From Candidatus Poribacteria bacterium (GTDB lineage Bacteria; Poribacteria; WGA-4E; GCA-2687025): a stretch of 32,507 nucleotides of DNA. The number at the start of each line of letters is the position of its first letter. Positions within the stretch are counted from its first letter, which is position 1. The translations under genes were made by a program, and so were the position numbers. The notes below the pieces were generated by a model. That model had not been told where the DNA came from. It did not search any database and saw only the letters and a program-made list of their open reading frames with translations. Of this stretch, positions 1-7,869 are shown one piece after another. The stretch lies in NCBI GenBank assembly GCA_018644665.1, contig JABGQA010000145.1:1-32507 (forward strand), read 5' to 3'.

Positions 1-38
1 CATCGCTCGGGGCGCTCGGCCTGCACGACGACATCCAT
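1..38 (-). CDS. possible start of an unrecognised gene, cut by the window edge
   Basis: An ATG at 38 (minus) overlaps the TGA that ends the preceding coding signal (TGA at 40-38, ATG at 38-36), the ATGA arrangement seen elsewhere in this window. The 12 codons up to the edge read MDVVVQAERPER and mostly end in G or C, as in the real genes here. The fragment is too short to identify. It could equally be chance. Confidence 0.22.
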   Translation of the reverse strand, partial: MDVVVQAERPER

Positions 39-39
39 C

Positions 40-367
40 AGTCGGGTGTCGTTGCCCGCCCGCGGTACATGCACATGCTGTTGACGCCGTCGCTGACCCC
101 TTCGTGTGGCCCTCGCCCCGGATCGTCCCGGGTCCGTCGCTATTGGTGAGCGGGACGTGCCGTCGTCGCCTTCGCGTGTCAACACCTGGCCGAAGGCGCC
201 GGCGGCGTCCACGACGACGTAGAACTCGTCGGCGTTCGGGTGGCGTTCGGCGCAGTTCTCGGCGGGGAGCAGCTTGTGGGCGCCGCCGCTGCGGCTGGGG
301 CCGCGCGCGTGATGACGTTCGCCAGAAAGGCGGCCAGCCGGCGCGCAAGCCAGAGCGAGACGAACAC
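40..367 (-). pseudogene. frame-broken remnant or misassembled CDS of unknown function
   Basis: No single frame is convincing, yet the coding signal (codons ending in G or C, sensible peptide) is strong and moves between frames. From a GTG at 367 one frame gives a hydrophobic start (MFVSLWLARRLAAFLANVIT). From about 300 to 190 a second frame gives KLLPAENCAERHPNADEFYVVVDAAG and FGQVLTREG. From about 190 a third gives HVPLTNSDGPGTIRGEGHTKG. The first frame then resumes with VSDGVNSMCMYRGRATTPD and stops at 38. Every change has the same sign. This suggests either a decayed gene or indel errors in the assembly. I do not recognise the protein. It lies downstream of the two export permeases on the same strand. 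Confidence 0.4.
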
Positions 368-370
368 ACT

Positions 371-399
371 GAGTTCGAGGATATGTCATCCTCGAACTC
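371..399. repeat. perfect 12-bp inverted repeat (hairpin), 5-nt loop
   Basis: The left arm GAGTTCGAGGAT (371-382) and right arm ATCCTCGAACTC (388-399) are exact reverse complements around ATGTC. No T-tract follows on either strand, so it is not a classical intrinsic terminator. It lies about 175 bp downstream of the permease stop and immediately upstream of the frame-broken gene. It could be a transcript-end hairpin, a 3'-stabilising structure or an operator. The rest of the 400-574 spacer shows nothing recognisable. Confidence 0.6.
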
Positions 400-574
400 C
401 ACTAGGGCGAGACTTCGCATGTGCCGGGCGGCGCCCGATAACCCAGTAACCTCGAGCGGCAGCATATCGCGCTGCATCGGCAGCCGCAAGCGCCCATCAA
501 GTAACCTCTTGCGCTGGATGGGAAGTCCGTGCTCCGCGGCCGTGAGCACGCGCGCCGTGCCTACCGCTGCGGTG

Positions 575-1843
575 CTACTCGTATCGCAGGGCGTCGACAG
601 GCGTCAGCCGGGAGGCCCGATACGCTGGGTAGATGCCGAAGAACACTCCTATCACGAGCGACACGAGAGCGGATATCCCGCTCGCCTTCCACGATATGAC
701 GGCCGGCCAGATGACGTCCTTGAACATCTCGCGCACCACCTTGCTGATGAATGTCGAGTGGAGGAAGGCGGTGATGCCCATCGCCATGCCGTGCCCGATC
801 GCTACGCCGACGAGCACGCCGATCAGCCCGCCCATGAGGCCGATGAGCGCGGCCTCGGCGAGAAACTGCAGGAGGATGTCGAGGCGTGTCGCGCCCACGG
901 CCTTCCTGAGGCCGATCTCCGAAGTGCGCTCCGTGACGGACACGAGCATCAGGTTCATGATCCCGATCGCCCCGACCAAGAGCGTGATCCCAGCGATGCA
1001 GACCAGTACCGACGTCAGGACGGCGGCCGTCTGCTTGGTCTCGCGCACGCTGCTCGTGGGCGTCCAGAAGTCGAACATCCAGTCCTGACCGTCGTGCGTG
1101 TGGCGCAGCACGCGGCGGATCTCCGCGCCCGCCTGGTCGACGACCTCGAAGCTGTGTGCCTGGGCGCGGATGACGTCTATGTGCTGCTTGCCGGTGAACC
1201 GCTGCTGCATCGTGGTGAGGGGTAGAAACGCGCGGCGCCCGTACCCCTGAAGGCCGAGCGTGTCGCTCTTCTCCGCCATGACCCCTACGATTCTCAGCCG
1301 CTCCGCGCCCAGCACTATTTCCCGACCGATGGCGTCCCCTCGGCGATACAGGCGCGTCCACAACTCCGTGCCGATGACGCATACCTTGGCCCCGGTCTTC
1401 ATATCGTCCGCCGAGATGAATCGCCCAGCCTGCACGCGCCACGCGTACGCGTCTGTGTAGGCGGGCGAGACGCCCAGGATCTCGGAGATCGTGAACACGC
1501 CTTCGGAGGACGCCCACATCCACTGCCTGTCCGTCTCCGGCGACACGGTCTTGACGTTGGGGCAATAGCGCTGGATGGCGACCAGGTCGTCCATCGTGAG
1601 TCGCGTCGTCTTGGGGTCCCACGTCTCGGCTTCGACCCAGTCGCCCAGCCGCACTTTCACGACGTTTAGCTCGCCCGCGCGCTCCATCTCGCGGAGGATG
1701 AAGACACGGAGTCCGTCGCCAACGGCGAGGATACCGATGATCATCGACACGCCGACGCCCGTGCCGACGACGCCGAGGAACGTGCGGAGCTTGTTGCGGC
1801 GGAACGTGTCGATGCTGAGGCCGAATCCCAAGAATGCCCGCAT
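575..1843 (-). CDS. MacB/FtsX-type ABC transporter permease (second of pair)
   Basis: This 422-aa inner-membrane permease has the MacB layout. A cytoplasmic start and first membrane helix (about residues 15-45, NKLRTFLGVVGTGVGVSMIIGILAVGDG) are followed by a large periplasmic MacB_PCD domain (about 50-270). An FtsX domain with three helices (about 290-410) ends in the typical FFGIYPAYRASRLTPVDALRYE. A conserved SEIGLRKAVGAT segment marks the coupling region. There is no ATP-binding domain, so an ATPase must be supplied from elsewhere, unlike classical MacB with its fused N-terminal ATPase. The gene starts 3 bp after the previous permease stops and is surely co-transcribed with it. The two permeases probably form a heterodimer. 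Substrate is unknown; exporters of this class move peptides, lipoproteins, antibiotics or lipids. Confidence 0.93.
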   Translation of the reverse strand: MRAFLGFGLSIDTFRRNKLRTFLGVVGTGVGVSMIIGILAVGDGLRVFILREMERAGELNVVKVRLGDWVEAETWDPKTTRLTMDDLVAIQRYCPNVKTVSPETDRQWMWASSEGVFTISEILGVSPAYTDAYAWRVQAGRFISADDMKTGAKVCVIGTELWTRLYRRGDAIGREIVLGAERLRIVGVMAEKSDTLGLQGYGRRAFLPLTTMQQRFTGKQHIDVIRAQAHSFEVVDQAGAEIRRVLRHTHDGQDWMFDFWTPTSSVRETKQTAAVLTSVLVCIAGITLLVGAIGIMNLMLVSVTERTSEIGLRKAVGATRLDILLQFLAEAALIGLMGGLIGVLVGVAIGHGMAMGITAFLHSTFISKVVREMFKDVIWPAVISWKASGISALVSLVIGVFFGIYPAYRASRLTPVDALRYE

Positions 1844-1846
1844 CGG

Positions 1847-3238
1847 TCATCGCCTCCGCAACGCTTCGACGGGCGGCAGGAGTGCCGCCTTGCGCGCGGG
1901 GTAGATGCCGAAGAACAGACCCACGGTCGCGCAGGCGGCGATGGCGAACACCACGGCCGGGACGGACACGAGCGGCAGCCACGGCTGCGGCGGCGTCGCG
2001 ACGGTGTCCATGAACCACGCGACCGCGCGCGTGACGCCGAGTCCTATGCCGATCCCGCCCGCGCCGCCCATCAGGCTCAGCACGACGGCCTCGACGAGGA
2101 ACTGGAACATGATGTCCGCCCGCCTCGCCCCGACCGCCTTGCGCAGCCCGACTTCGTAAGTGCGCTCGTTAACCGATGCGAGCATGACATTCATGATGCC
2201 GATGCCGCCGACGAGTAGCGATGTAGCCGCCAGCCCGCCGATGGCGATCTGCAGGACGAAGATCATCTTGTTGATGTATTTGAGGATGTCCTTGAGCGAC
2301 CAGGTGCGGAAGAAGTCCTCGCCGCCGTGCCTCTGCGACAGCACCGCGGAGGCTTGCCCGCGGGCCGCGTCGACGGTGTCGATGCTGGTGGTCTTGACCC
2401 AGAGGTGGCCGACCTCGTCGCTGCCCGTCATGTAGTTCTGCGCCGTGGTGACGGGGACGATGATGCGCTTGTCGTTGTCCTCGTCCTTGTCGTCCATCAC
2501 CCCGACGACGACGTACCGGCTGTCGTCGAGTCGTATCTCGCGCCCTACGGGATCGACGTTGGCCTGGAACAGGTAGCGGGCGACGCGGAGACCGAGGATG
2601 CACACCTTCGCCTCGGAAGCGGCGTCGCTGTACCGCATCGACCTGCCGAGGCGGGTGAACCACTTCATGCCTGGAGAGAAGGCCGGCGACGTGCCCATCA
2701 CCGGAACGTGGCGGCCCTCGAAGCCGACCGACGCCCGGACGCCGTGCTCGACCTGCGGGATGGCGTGCGTGACGAACTCGCAGCGGTCTTCGAGCGCGAG
2801 GGCGTCCTCGTAGGTGAGGTACTCGTCGCTGTAGTTGATGGTGAGTTCGCCGTCATCGAAGAAGAACGGCGGCCGGAAGACGCCAAACATGTTCGCCCCG
2901 CCGACGAGGTCGTCTAGCTGGGCGACAAGCATGCCCTTCGCGCTCTCGGCGATGGACACGATGCCGACGATGCCGCCGACCCCCATCACGATGCCGAGCA
3001 TCGTCAGGAAGGAGCGCACCTTGTGCGACATCACGACCCGCAGGCCGGTGCGTGCGCCCTCGATGACGGACGTGTGGAGCCGCGCGCGGCGCACTCGCTG
3101 CCCGGCCGGGCCGGCTCGATCGGGCTCGCGTCGGAACTCGGATACCGTCAGGCGCGCGCGCGCGGAGAGGGACTTGACGACGCGCAGGCACGCGCGGACG
3201 ACCGCCTGTGCCGAGAAGTGTGGTCGAGCGAGGCGCAT
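1847..3238 (-). CDS. MacB/FtsX-type ABC transporter permease (first of pair)
   Basis: This protein of about 463 aa has the same architecture as the next gene: first helix at about residues 75-100 (SFLTMLGIVMGVGGIVGIVSIAESA), periplasmic MacB_PCD domain, then an FtsX domain with three helices. It ends in FFGIYPARKAALLPPVEALRRR. The matching coupling segment is YEVGLRKAVGARRADIMFQF. I chose the ATG at 3238 because it overlaps the TGA of the adaptor gene (ATGA); an in-frame ATG at 3250 is possible. An Arg-rich stretch of about 65 residues precedes the first helix, longer than usual. No ATPase motifs are present. The periplasmic domain differs clearly from that of the second permease, which favours a heterodimer over a recent duplication. 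Confidence 0.93.
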   Translation of the reverse strand: MRLARPHFSAQAVVRACLRVVKSLSARARLTVSEFRREPDRAGPAGQRVRRARLHTSVIEGARTGLRVVMSHKVRSFLTMLGIVMGVGGIVGIVSIAESAKGMLVAQLDDLVGGANMFGVFRPPFFFDDGELTINYSDEYLTYEDALALEDRCEFVTHAIPQVEHGVRASVGFEGRHVPVMGTSPAFSPGMKWFTRLGRSMRYSDAASEAKVCILGLRVARYLFQANVDPVGREIRLDDSRYVVVGVMDDKDEDNDKRIIVPVTTAQNYMTGSDEVGHLWVKTTSIDTVDAARGQASAVLSQRHGGEDFFRTWSLKDILKYINKMIFVLQIAIGGLAATSLLVGGIGIMNVMLASVNERTYEVGLRKAVGARRADIMFQFLVEAVVLSLMGGAGGIGIGLGVTRAVAWFMDTVATPPQPWLPLVSVPAVVFAIAACATVGLFFGIYPARKAALLPPVEALRRR

Positions 3239-5202
3239 CACTCGTCCCACATGAACAGGTCTTTCCTGCTCAGTTCGGGGACGCGCACGCGGTCTGCTTC
3301 GGCGAGTCCGTCCAGGATCTCGATGCTGTATTCGTTGCGCTCACCAACCTTCAGGCGGATGTCCTCCGTCACCAGAAGCGACATATCCTCGGGCAGCGGC
3401 CCGTCGCCAACGAGCCTCGACGCGTAGGGATCACGCTCCTTACGCACGTCGCTCATGATGTCGGTGAGCGTGTCGCCCGCCTCGATCGCCAGCGTCATCG
3501 GCGTGGTGGGTCCCCACTGGAGGTCGTCCGGGTTGTCGTCGACGATGATGCGGACCTCGTGGATCACCTGCTCGTCGAAGTGGCGCTCGTCCTCGGAGAC
3601 GCGGTCGACGCGCGCGGGGAAGCTGCGCTCGTCGTCGGCGTAACTGACATCGACGCGAGCCCCGACGGACAGCTTCGGAGCCAGCGCCTTGGGCACCTGC
3701 GCGTAGATCGCCGTGACGTCCTTCTCGATGAGGGCCGCGATCGGCATCTGTAAGACATCGTCCCGCTCGATGACGATGATGTCGACATCGGCGGTCATCG
3801 CGGGTCGCAGCTCTTCGGAGGCGTTTGTCAGGAGCACCTCGACCTCGAACGAGCGGATGTTGTCGCGCATCGTCGCGGTGGGCGCTATTTTCCACACCTG
3901 TCCATCGTACGTTCGGTCGCGGTAGGCGCTGACGTTGATCTCCGCGCGCACACCCAGCTGGACCTTGCGGATTTCGATCTCGTTCACGTACGTCCTCGCG
4001 ACGAGCTTCGACAGGTCGGATATCTTCATCACAGGGCCGCCACCGCCCCACTCCGACCGACCCGACTGCACTGCCTGGCCCACTTCGAGCATGGACGCTG
4101 TGACCGTGCCCGCGCGTGGCGCCGTCTTGATGGTCCACCCCATCTCCTGGCGGAGGCGGGTCAGATCGGACAGCGACCGCTCCATGTACTTCTGACTGGT
4201 GGCGATTGCGATCTCGCCGCGACGCTCCTGGTCGTCGACTGACGCACGTTGGTCCTGCAGTTCCGCCAGACGCTGTGCGACCTGTAGCCGCGCTTCCTTC
4301 TGCTGCGCCGCTGTGGTCTCTCTGAGCTTGGCCAGACTCGCGCGGCTGTCGGCTATCTCGCCGGCCAGTTGCGTCAGGCTCTTTCGCGCCGACTCTTGGT
4401 TCAGCTTTGAGAGCGTTTCATCGGCGATGGCGGCCTCGTGTCCTGCCTTCGCCGCCTCCACTTGGCCGAGCGCGGCCTCGTGCTGCGAATTCGACACGTA
4501 CTTGCGTTCGAGCAACTGGGCCGACCTGTTCGCCTCGGATTCGGCTAGAGTAAGCGAGGTTTGGGTCGTGGTGACGGACAGACGGGCTTTCGTCAAAGCC
4601 AGCGCGGCGCGCTCGACTTCCGTAGTCCGCGCGTCCATGCTGTCGGTCTCGAGGCGGCGGACGACCGCTTCCAGTTGCAGGATTTGCTGTTCGCCGTACG
4701 CCTTGGTAGAGACGAGATTGGCCTCGGCCAACTCGTGGGCCTTGCGCCCCATCTCGATGCCGCTGTGGATGCGCTGCATCTCGAGGGTCGCGTTGATCCG
4801 CGACTGCTCGACGTTGCCTTGCGCGACGTCGTACTCGGCCTCGGACGCCTTCAGGCGCTGCACGATGTACTCGTCGTCAATGCGGAAGAGCCGGTCGCCT
4901 TCCTCCACCTCCTGGCCATCCTCGACGTAGAGTTCGACCACTACGCCCGCGACATCGGACTTGATCTCGACCTCCTCCAGGGCTTCCAGGTCGCCACGCT
5001 CGCCGATTCGGGCGAGGAACATGCCCTTCTGCACCTTCTCGATCTGAACGTGCATCGTGGGGCCTTCGTCGTCCTTCTTCTCGAGGTACCGCTTGATGGC
5101 GGGACGTCCGTAGACGACTCCCGCCGTGAGGATCGCGGCGACCACGACGAGCTTGACGATGAGGCCGGTGTACCGAGGCGTGGACCAGTCTGCTCGTGGC
5201 AT
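3238..5202 (-). CDS. HlyD/MacA-family periplasmic adaptor, unusually long
   Basis: A 654-aa membrane-fusion protein. A single membrane anchor (about residues 12-32) is followed by the first half of the lipoyl-like domain (about 57-95, EIKSDVAGVVVELYVEDGQEV). Then comes a very long alpha-helical, Gln/Glu/Ala-rich coiled-coil hairpin (about 100-350). The second lipoyl half (about 358-385, IKTAPRAGTVTASMLEVGQAV) and beta-barrel segments complete it. MacA-like adaptors are usually near 400 aa; here an extra C-terminal region of about 190 residues (470-654) follows. It would link the inner-membrane permeases encoded downstream to an outer-membrane TolC-type channel. It is the first gene of the operon, and its stop overlaps the next start by 4 bp. 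The ATG at 5202 has a GGGG tract about 7 bp upstream. Confidence 0.92.
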   Translation of the reverse strand: MPRADWSTPRYTGLIVKLVVVAAILTAGVVYGRPAIKRYLEKKDDEGPTMHVQIEKVQKGMFLARIGERGDLEALEEVEIKSDVAGVVVELYVEDGQEVEEGDRLFRIDDEYIVQRLKASEAEYDVAQGNVEQSRINATLEMQRIHSGIEMGRKAHELAEANLVSTKAYGEQQILQLEAVVRRLETDSMDARTTEVERAALALTKARLSVTTTQTSLTLAESEANRSAQLLERKYVSNSQHEAALGQVEAAKAGHEAAIADETLSKLNQESARKSLTQLAGEIADSRASLAKLRETTAAQQKEARLQVAQRLAELQDQRASVDDQERRGEIAIATSQKYMERSLSDLTRLRQEMGWTIKTAPRAGTVTASMLEVGQAVQSGRSEWGGGGPVMKISDLSKLVARTYVNEIEIRKVQLGVRAEINVSAYRDRTYDGQVWKIAPTATMRDNIRSFEVEVLLTNASEELRPAMTADVDIIVIERDDVLQMPIAALIEKDVTAIYAQVPKALAPKLSVGARVDVSYADDERSFPARVDRVSEDERHFDEQVIHEVRIIVDDNPDDLQWGPTTPMTLAIEAGDTLTDIMSDVRKERDPYASRLVGDGPLPEDMSLLVTEDIRLKVGERNEYSIEILDGLAEADRVRVPELSRKDLFMWDE

Positions 5203-5394
5203 GACGTACCCCTATGCGGAACGAGAGGCGGCATGGGGTCTGGACCTAAGCCGGACGCCCATCCCTCGCGGCGAGTATAGCGCGGCACGCCAAAAACGCA
5301 CAGGCCCAACCTGCTCATCTCGGAAGGCGAGGCTTAGCGATGCTAAGGGCCGTCGTGTCTCGACGAGGCGCCGGCGGCGAGGAGATACGGTCCG

Positions 5395-6750
5395 CTAGTT
5401 CGCGGCCCAGAGAGCGCCCTTGAAAGGCGGGAAGAGCGTGTCCAGGACGATGGCTTCGATGTGTGGAGCCGAGCAGTCGGCGAACATGTCGGTGAGCTCC
5501 CGGCAGCGCCGACGGCCGCACAGCAGGTGCATGAACGTCTCGCGCGTGAAACGGATGCGCGCGTCGTCGGAATACCATTCCTCAATCGCCGTGACGGCGC
5601 CACGTTCCAGTGCGATCCGCACGCCGCTACGGTAGAAGCTGATCTCCAGTGTCCCCGTGTAGCCCTCGGCGGGCGTACCGACGAGATTCCGCTCCAATCC
5701 GGCGCGGACGTGGCTCAGGAACCCCACGATGTCGGGCACGCGGATGAACCAGGCATACGGCGAACCCGGCCGCGACTTCCCAGCGGGGACGGCGACGTAC
5801 GCCGGGTGTTCGTCCCCCAGCCCGAGGTGCACGTTCTCGATTTCCTTGATCGGGTGGATATCCGTATCTACCATGTCCTGGCCGAGTTCCCAGAGCGCGC
5901 GCAACAGGCTCGGCATTAGGTTCAGGTAACAGGCGCCCTGTACAAGCTCCAACTGATAGACCGCCAGCGATGACCACTCGAGCCACGCGTTGTGGGCCAG
6001 GTACCCGATGCGCTCGCCGTCGGGGCTCTCGATGATCTTCCACTCGCCCGCGCCGCAGCCCTTGTCCCGTCCGATCCACAGTTCGTACTGCCACAGATCG
6101 TCGGAACGCACGACACCCAGGGGGTGACGCCCTTCCCCGGCGGCGTAGAGCGTGCGCACAAACTCCTCGTCTCCGACCACGATCGGCCGTAGTCGGCAGG
6201 TGGGTTCCTTGACGGCGTCGCGCAGATGGATGCGGTGGACTGAGCGGTCGCCGCCGAGGTCCATCGCCATGTCGTAGCCGAACTGCGAGTAGTACCACGG
6301 GATGCCCGTGATGCCCTGCATCAGTTCGCCGCGCGATGCGCTCAGCTCGTGGATCACCTCGAACTGCTTACGCACGAGACCGCGGCGCCGGTACTCCTTG
6401 TCCGTTGCGACGAACTCCGGCTGACCAACCGGGAACTCAACGCCGGCGTACGTCCACGTCTGCGATAACAGGCACATGGACGACACGATCCGCCCCGACG
6501 GCGCGTGCTCGACGACAGTGAAGTCCTCGGCGCGGATCGTCGGATGCTTGCCCGATACGAGATGGTGCACGCCGCGTCCGACGATGTCGTAGTCCTTGTT
6601 GTCGTCGTGGTGCTCGCGGTTGAACGCGCCGATGGCGTCGGCGTCCGCCGTCGTGGCGAATCGTAGGGTCAAGTCGTCCTGTATATGTAGCGGCATCTGG
6701 CTCAGCAACTCGGACATCGTCTCGCCCTGTTTCATCTCGTTGTGTGGCAT
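5395..6750 (-). CDS. Eis-like GNAT-family N-acetyltransferase
   Basis: A 451-aa protein with an N-terminal GNAT fold (about residues 25-170): a substrate-side strand with VEFPVGQPEFVATDKEYRRRGLVRK, where RRRGLV matches the acetyl-CoA pyrophosphate loop. A second degenerate acetyltransferase-like segment and a C-terminal region resembling a sterol-carrier-like domain follow (about 340-445, ending near IVLDTLFPPFKGALW). This layout and length match Eis-type multi-domain acetyltransferases that acylate amines. The substrate here is unknown. Three ATGs compete (6750, 6735, 6717); none has a strong ribosome site, and homology starts after the third. It is divergent from the DUF4438 gene with a spacer of about 140 bp. 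The spacer to the adaptor gene (5203-5394) holds nothing clear. Confidence 0.85.
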   Translation of the reverse strand: MPHNEMKQGETMSELLSQMPLHIQDDLTLRFATTADADAIGAFNREHHDDNKDYDIVGRGVHHLVSGKHPTIRAEDFTVVEHAPSGRIVSSMCLLSQTWTYAGVEFPVGQPEFVATDKEYRRRGLVRKQFEVIHELSASRGELMQGITGIPWYYSQFGYDMAMDLGGDRSVHRIHLRDAVKEPTCRLRPIVVGDEEFVRTLYAAGEGRHPLGVVRSDDLWQYELWIGRDKGCGAGEWKIIESPDGERIGYLAHNAWLEWSSLAVYQLELVQGACYLNLMPSLLRALWELGQDMVDTDIHPIKEIENVHLGLGDEHPAYVAVPAGKSRPGSPYAWFIRVPDIVGFLSHVRAGLERNLVGTPAEGYTGTLEISFYRSGVRIALERGAVTAIEEWYSDDARIRFTRETFMHLLCGRRRCRELTDMFADCSAPHIEAIVLDTLFPPFKGALWAAN

Positions 6751-6889
6751 CCAACCTTACCGTGGCACGGATGCACAGGGCCCACCAGGGCGATTTCGCG
6801 CTCGGCCGTTCCGCGGGGCCGGCGGACATCGGCGGCATCCGTGTTACCCTGGCGGCGTCTTCGATAGCACGATGGCGAATGGAGCGACC

Positions 6890-7756
6890 ATGAACACGAA
6901 CGTCGATCGCCTAGCGATGATCTCCGTCGTCGGGGAAGTGTCCCACCCGAAGGTGGGTGGGTCAGTGTACCGCGTTGGGCAGGATGGGGCGGTGCACGTC
7001 GTGCCTGGGACAGGCGGCATCACGTACAACGTCCGGGTGGGATCGCCGGCGGGCGGGTGGAAGGGCGATCACCTGGAGCCAGGCGCCTCTACGCGCTCGT
7101 CCGACTCGGGCGACAACGGCGCGTACAACACGCTCGCATGCGTCGGCAACCCGGCGAAGGTCGTCAGCGGCGACGCCAAGGGCGGCGAGGGCTATGTAGT
7201 CGGCACGCACGGCGGGATCGAGCACGTTATGGTCGAGTTCCCCGACGCCGTCCTGGAGGAACTGCTGCCTGGCGACAAGATACTCGTGAAGGCGGTGGGG
7301 CAGGGGCTGGAACTGACGGACTTCCCAGGCGTGGCCGTGCGCAGTCTCGATCCGCGGCTACTGCACTGCTGGGGGATCGAGCCGGACGGCGACACCCTCG
7401 CCGTCCCCGTGACGCACACGGTTCCCGCGAAGGTGATGGGCTCCGGCCTCGGAGCGAACACGGCGGTACGCGGCGACTACGACATCCAGATGTTCAGTCG
7501 CGACGTCGTCGACGAGTATGGACTCGAAGACCTGAAGCTCGGGGACTTTGTCGCCATCCTCGACGCCGACCACACCTACGGGCGCATCTACTACACGGGG
7601 GCTGTGTCCGTGGGCGTGATCGTGCACAGCGACAGCTATGTGGCGGGGCACGGCCCCGGCGTCGCGACCGTACTCACGTCGCGCGAGGGCAAGATACGGC
7701 CGGTGATCGACGCCGACGCCAACGTCGCCACGCTGTACGGCAGACTCGACGCCTAG
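6890..7756 (+). CDS. DUF4438 family protein
   Basis: A 288-aa protein matching my memory of the DUF4438 family (a structure exists from Thermotoga; function unknown). Recognisable segments are the N-terminal GEVSHPKVGGSVYRVGQDG and GTGGITYNVRVGSPAGGW, the NGAYNTLACVGNPAKVVSGDAKG block, GYVVGTHGGIEHV, and C-terminal LGDFVAILDADHTYGRIYYTGAVSVGVIVHSDSYVAGHGPGV. Length and glycine-rich beta character fit. It has no signal peptide, so it is probably cytosolic. I chose the ATG at 6890 because GGAG lies 5 bp upstream; an in-frame ATG at 6872 lacks a ribosome site. Its nearest downstream neighbour is convergent. Confidence 0.88.
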   Translation: MNTNVDRLAMISVVGEVSHPKVGGSVYRVGQDGAVHVVPGTGGITYNVRVGSPAGGWKGDHLEPGASTRSSDSGDNGAYNTLACVGNPAKVVSGDAKGGEGYVVGTHGGIEHVMVEFPDAVLEELLPGDKILVKAVGQGLELTDFPGVAVRSLDPRLLHCWGIEPDGDTLAVPVTHTVPAKVMGSGLGANTAVRGDYDIQMFSRDVVDEYGLEDLKLGDFVAILDADHTYGRIYYTGAVSVGVIVHSDSYVAGHGPGVATVLTSREGKIRPVIDADANVATLYGRLDA

Positions 7757-7800
7757 CGGTTGATCGCAGCGACTATGCCGGGCGCCGCGTGGCGGCGTGA

Positions 7801-7838
7801 ATGCCTTCCCTTACTGGGGAAGGTTTGGATGGGGTCGC
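7801..7838 (+). repeat. dispersed hairpin repeat, copy 1
   Basis: Arms CCTTCCC (7804-7810) and GGGAAGG (7817-7823) flank a 6-nt loop, followed by TTTGGATGGGGTC. The same hairpin plus GATGGGGTC tail recurs near 18236, 25762 and 29135, always in this orientation. This copy lies between two convergent genes (DUF4438 and porin) and may also act as a transcript end. Confidence 0.7.
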
Positions 7839-7869
7839 TCTGCGGGCTGCATCTCCCATGTGGCGGACC

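Noticed and set aside
104..1225. Long plus-strand reading frame (373 aa) opposite the permease genes
   Set aside because: It is Arg/His/Asp-rich low-complexity sequence with no domain, antisense to a clear MacB-type permease in GC-rich DNA where antisense frames stay open by composition.
561..2018. Minus-strand 485-aa frame overlapping the second permease
   Set aside because: It is a shifted-frame shadow of the permease, with an Arg-rich composition and no motif.
5333..5347. CTTAGC-GAT-GCTAAG hairpin between the adaptor and acetyltransferase genes
   Set aside because: A 6-bp stem with a 3-nt loop and no T-run; expected by chance in 32 kb.
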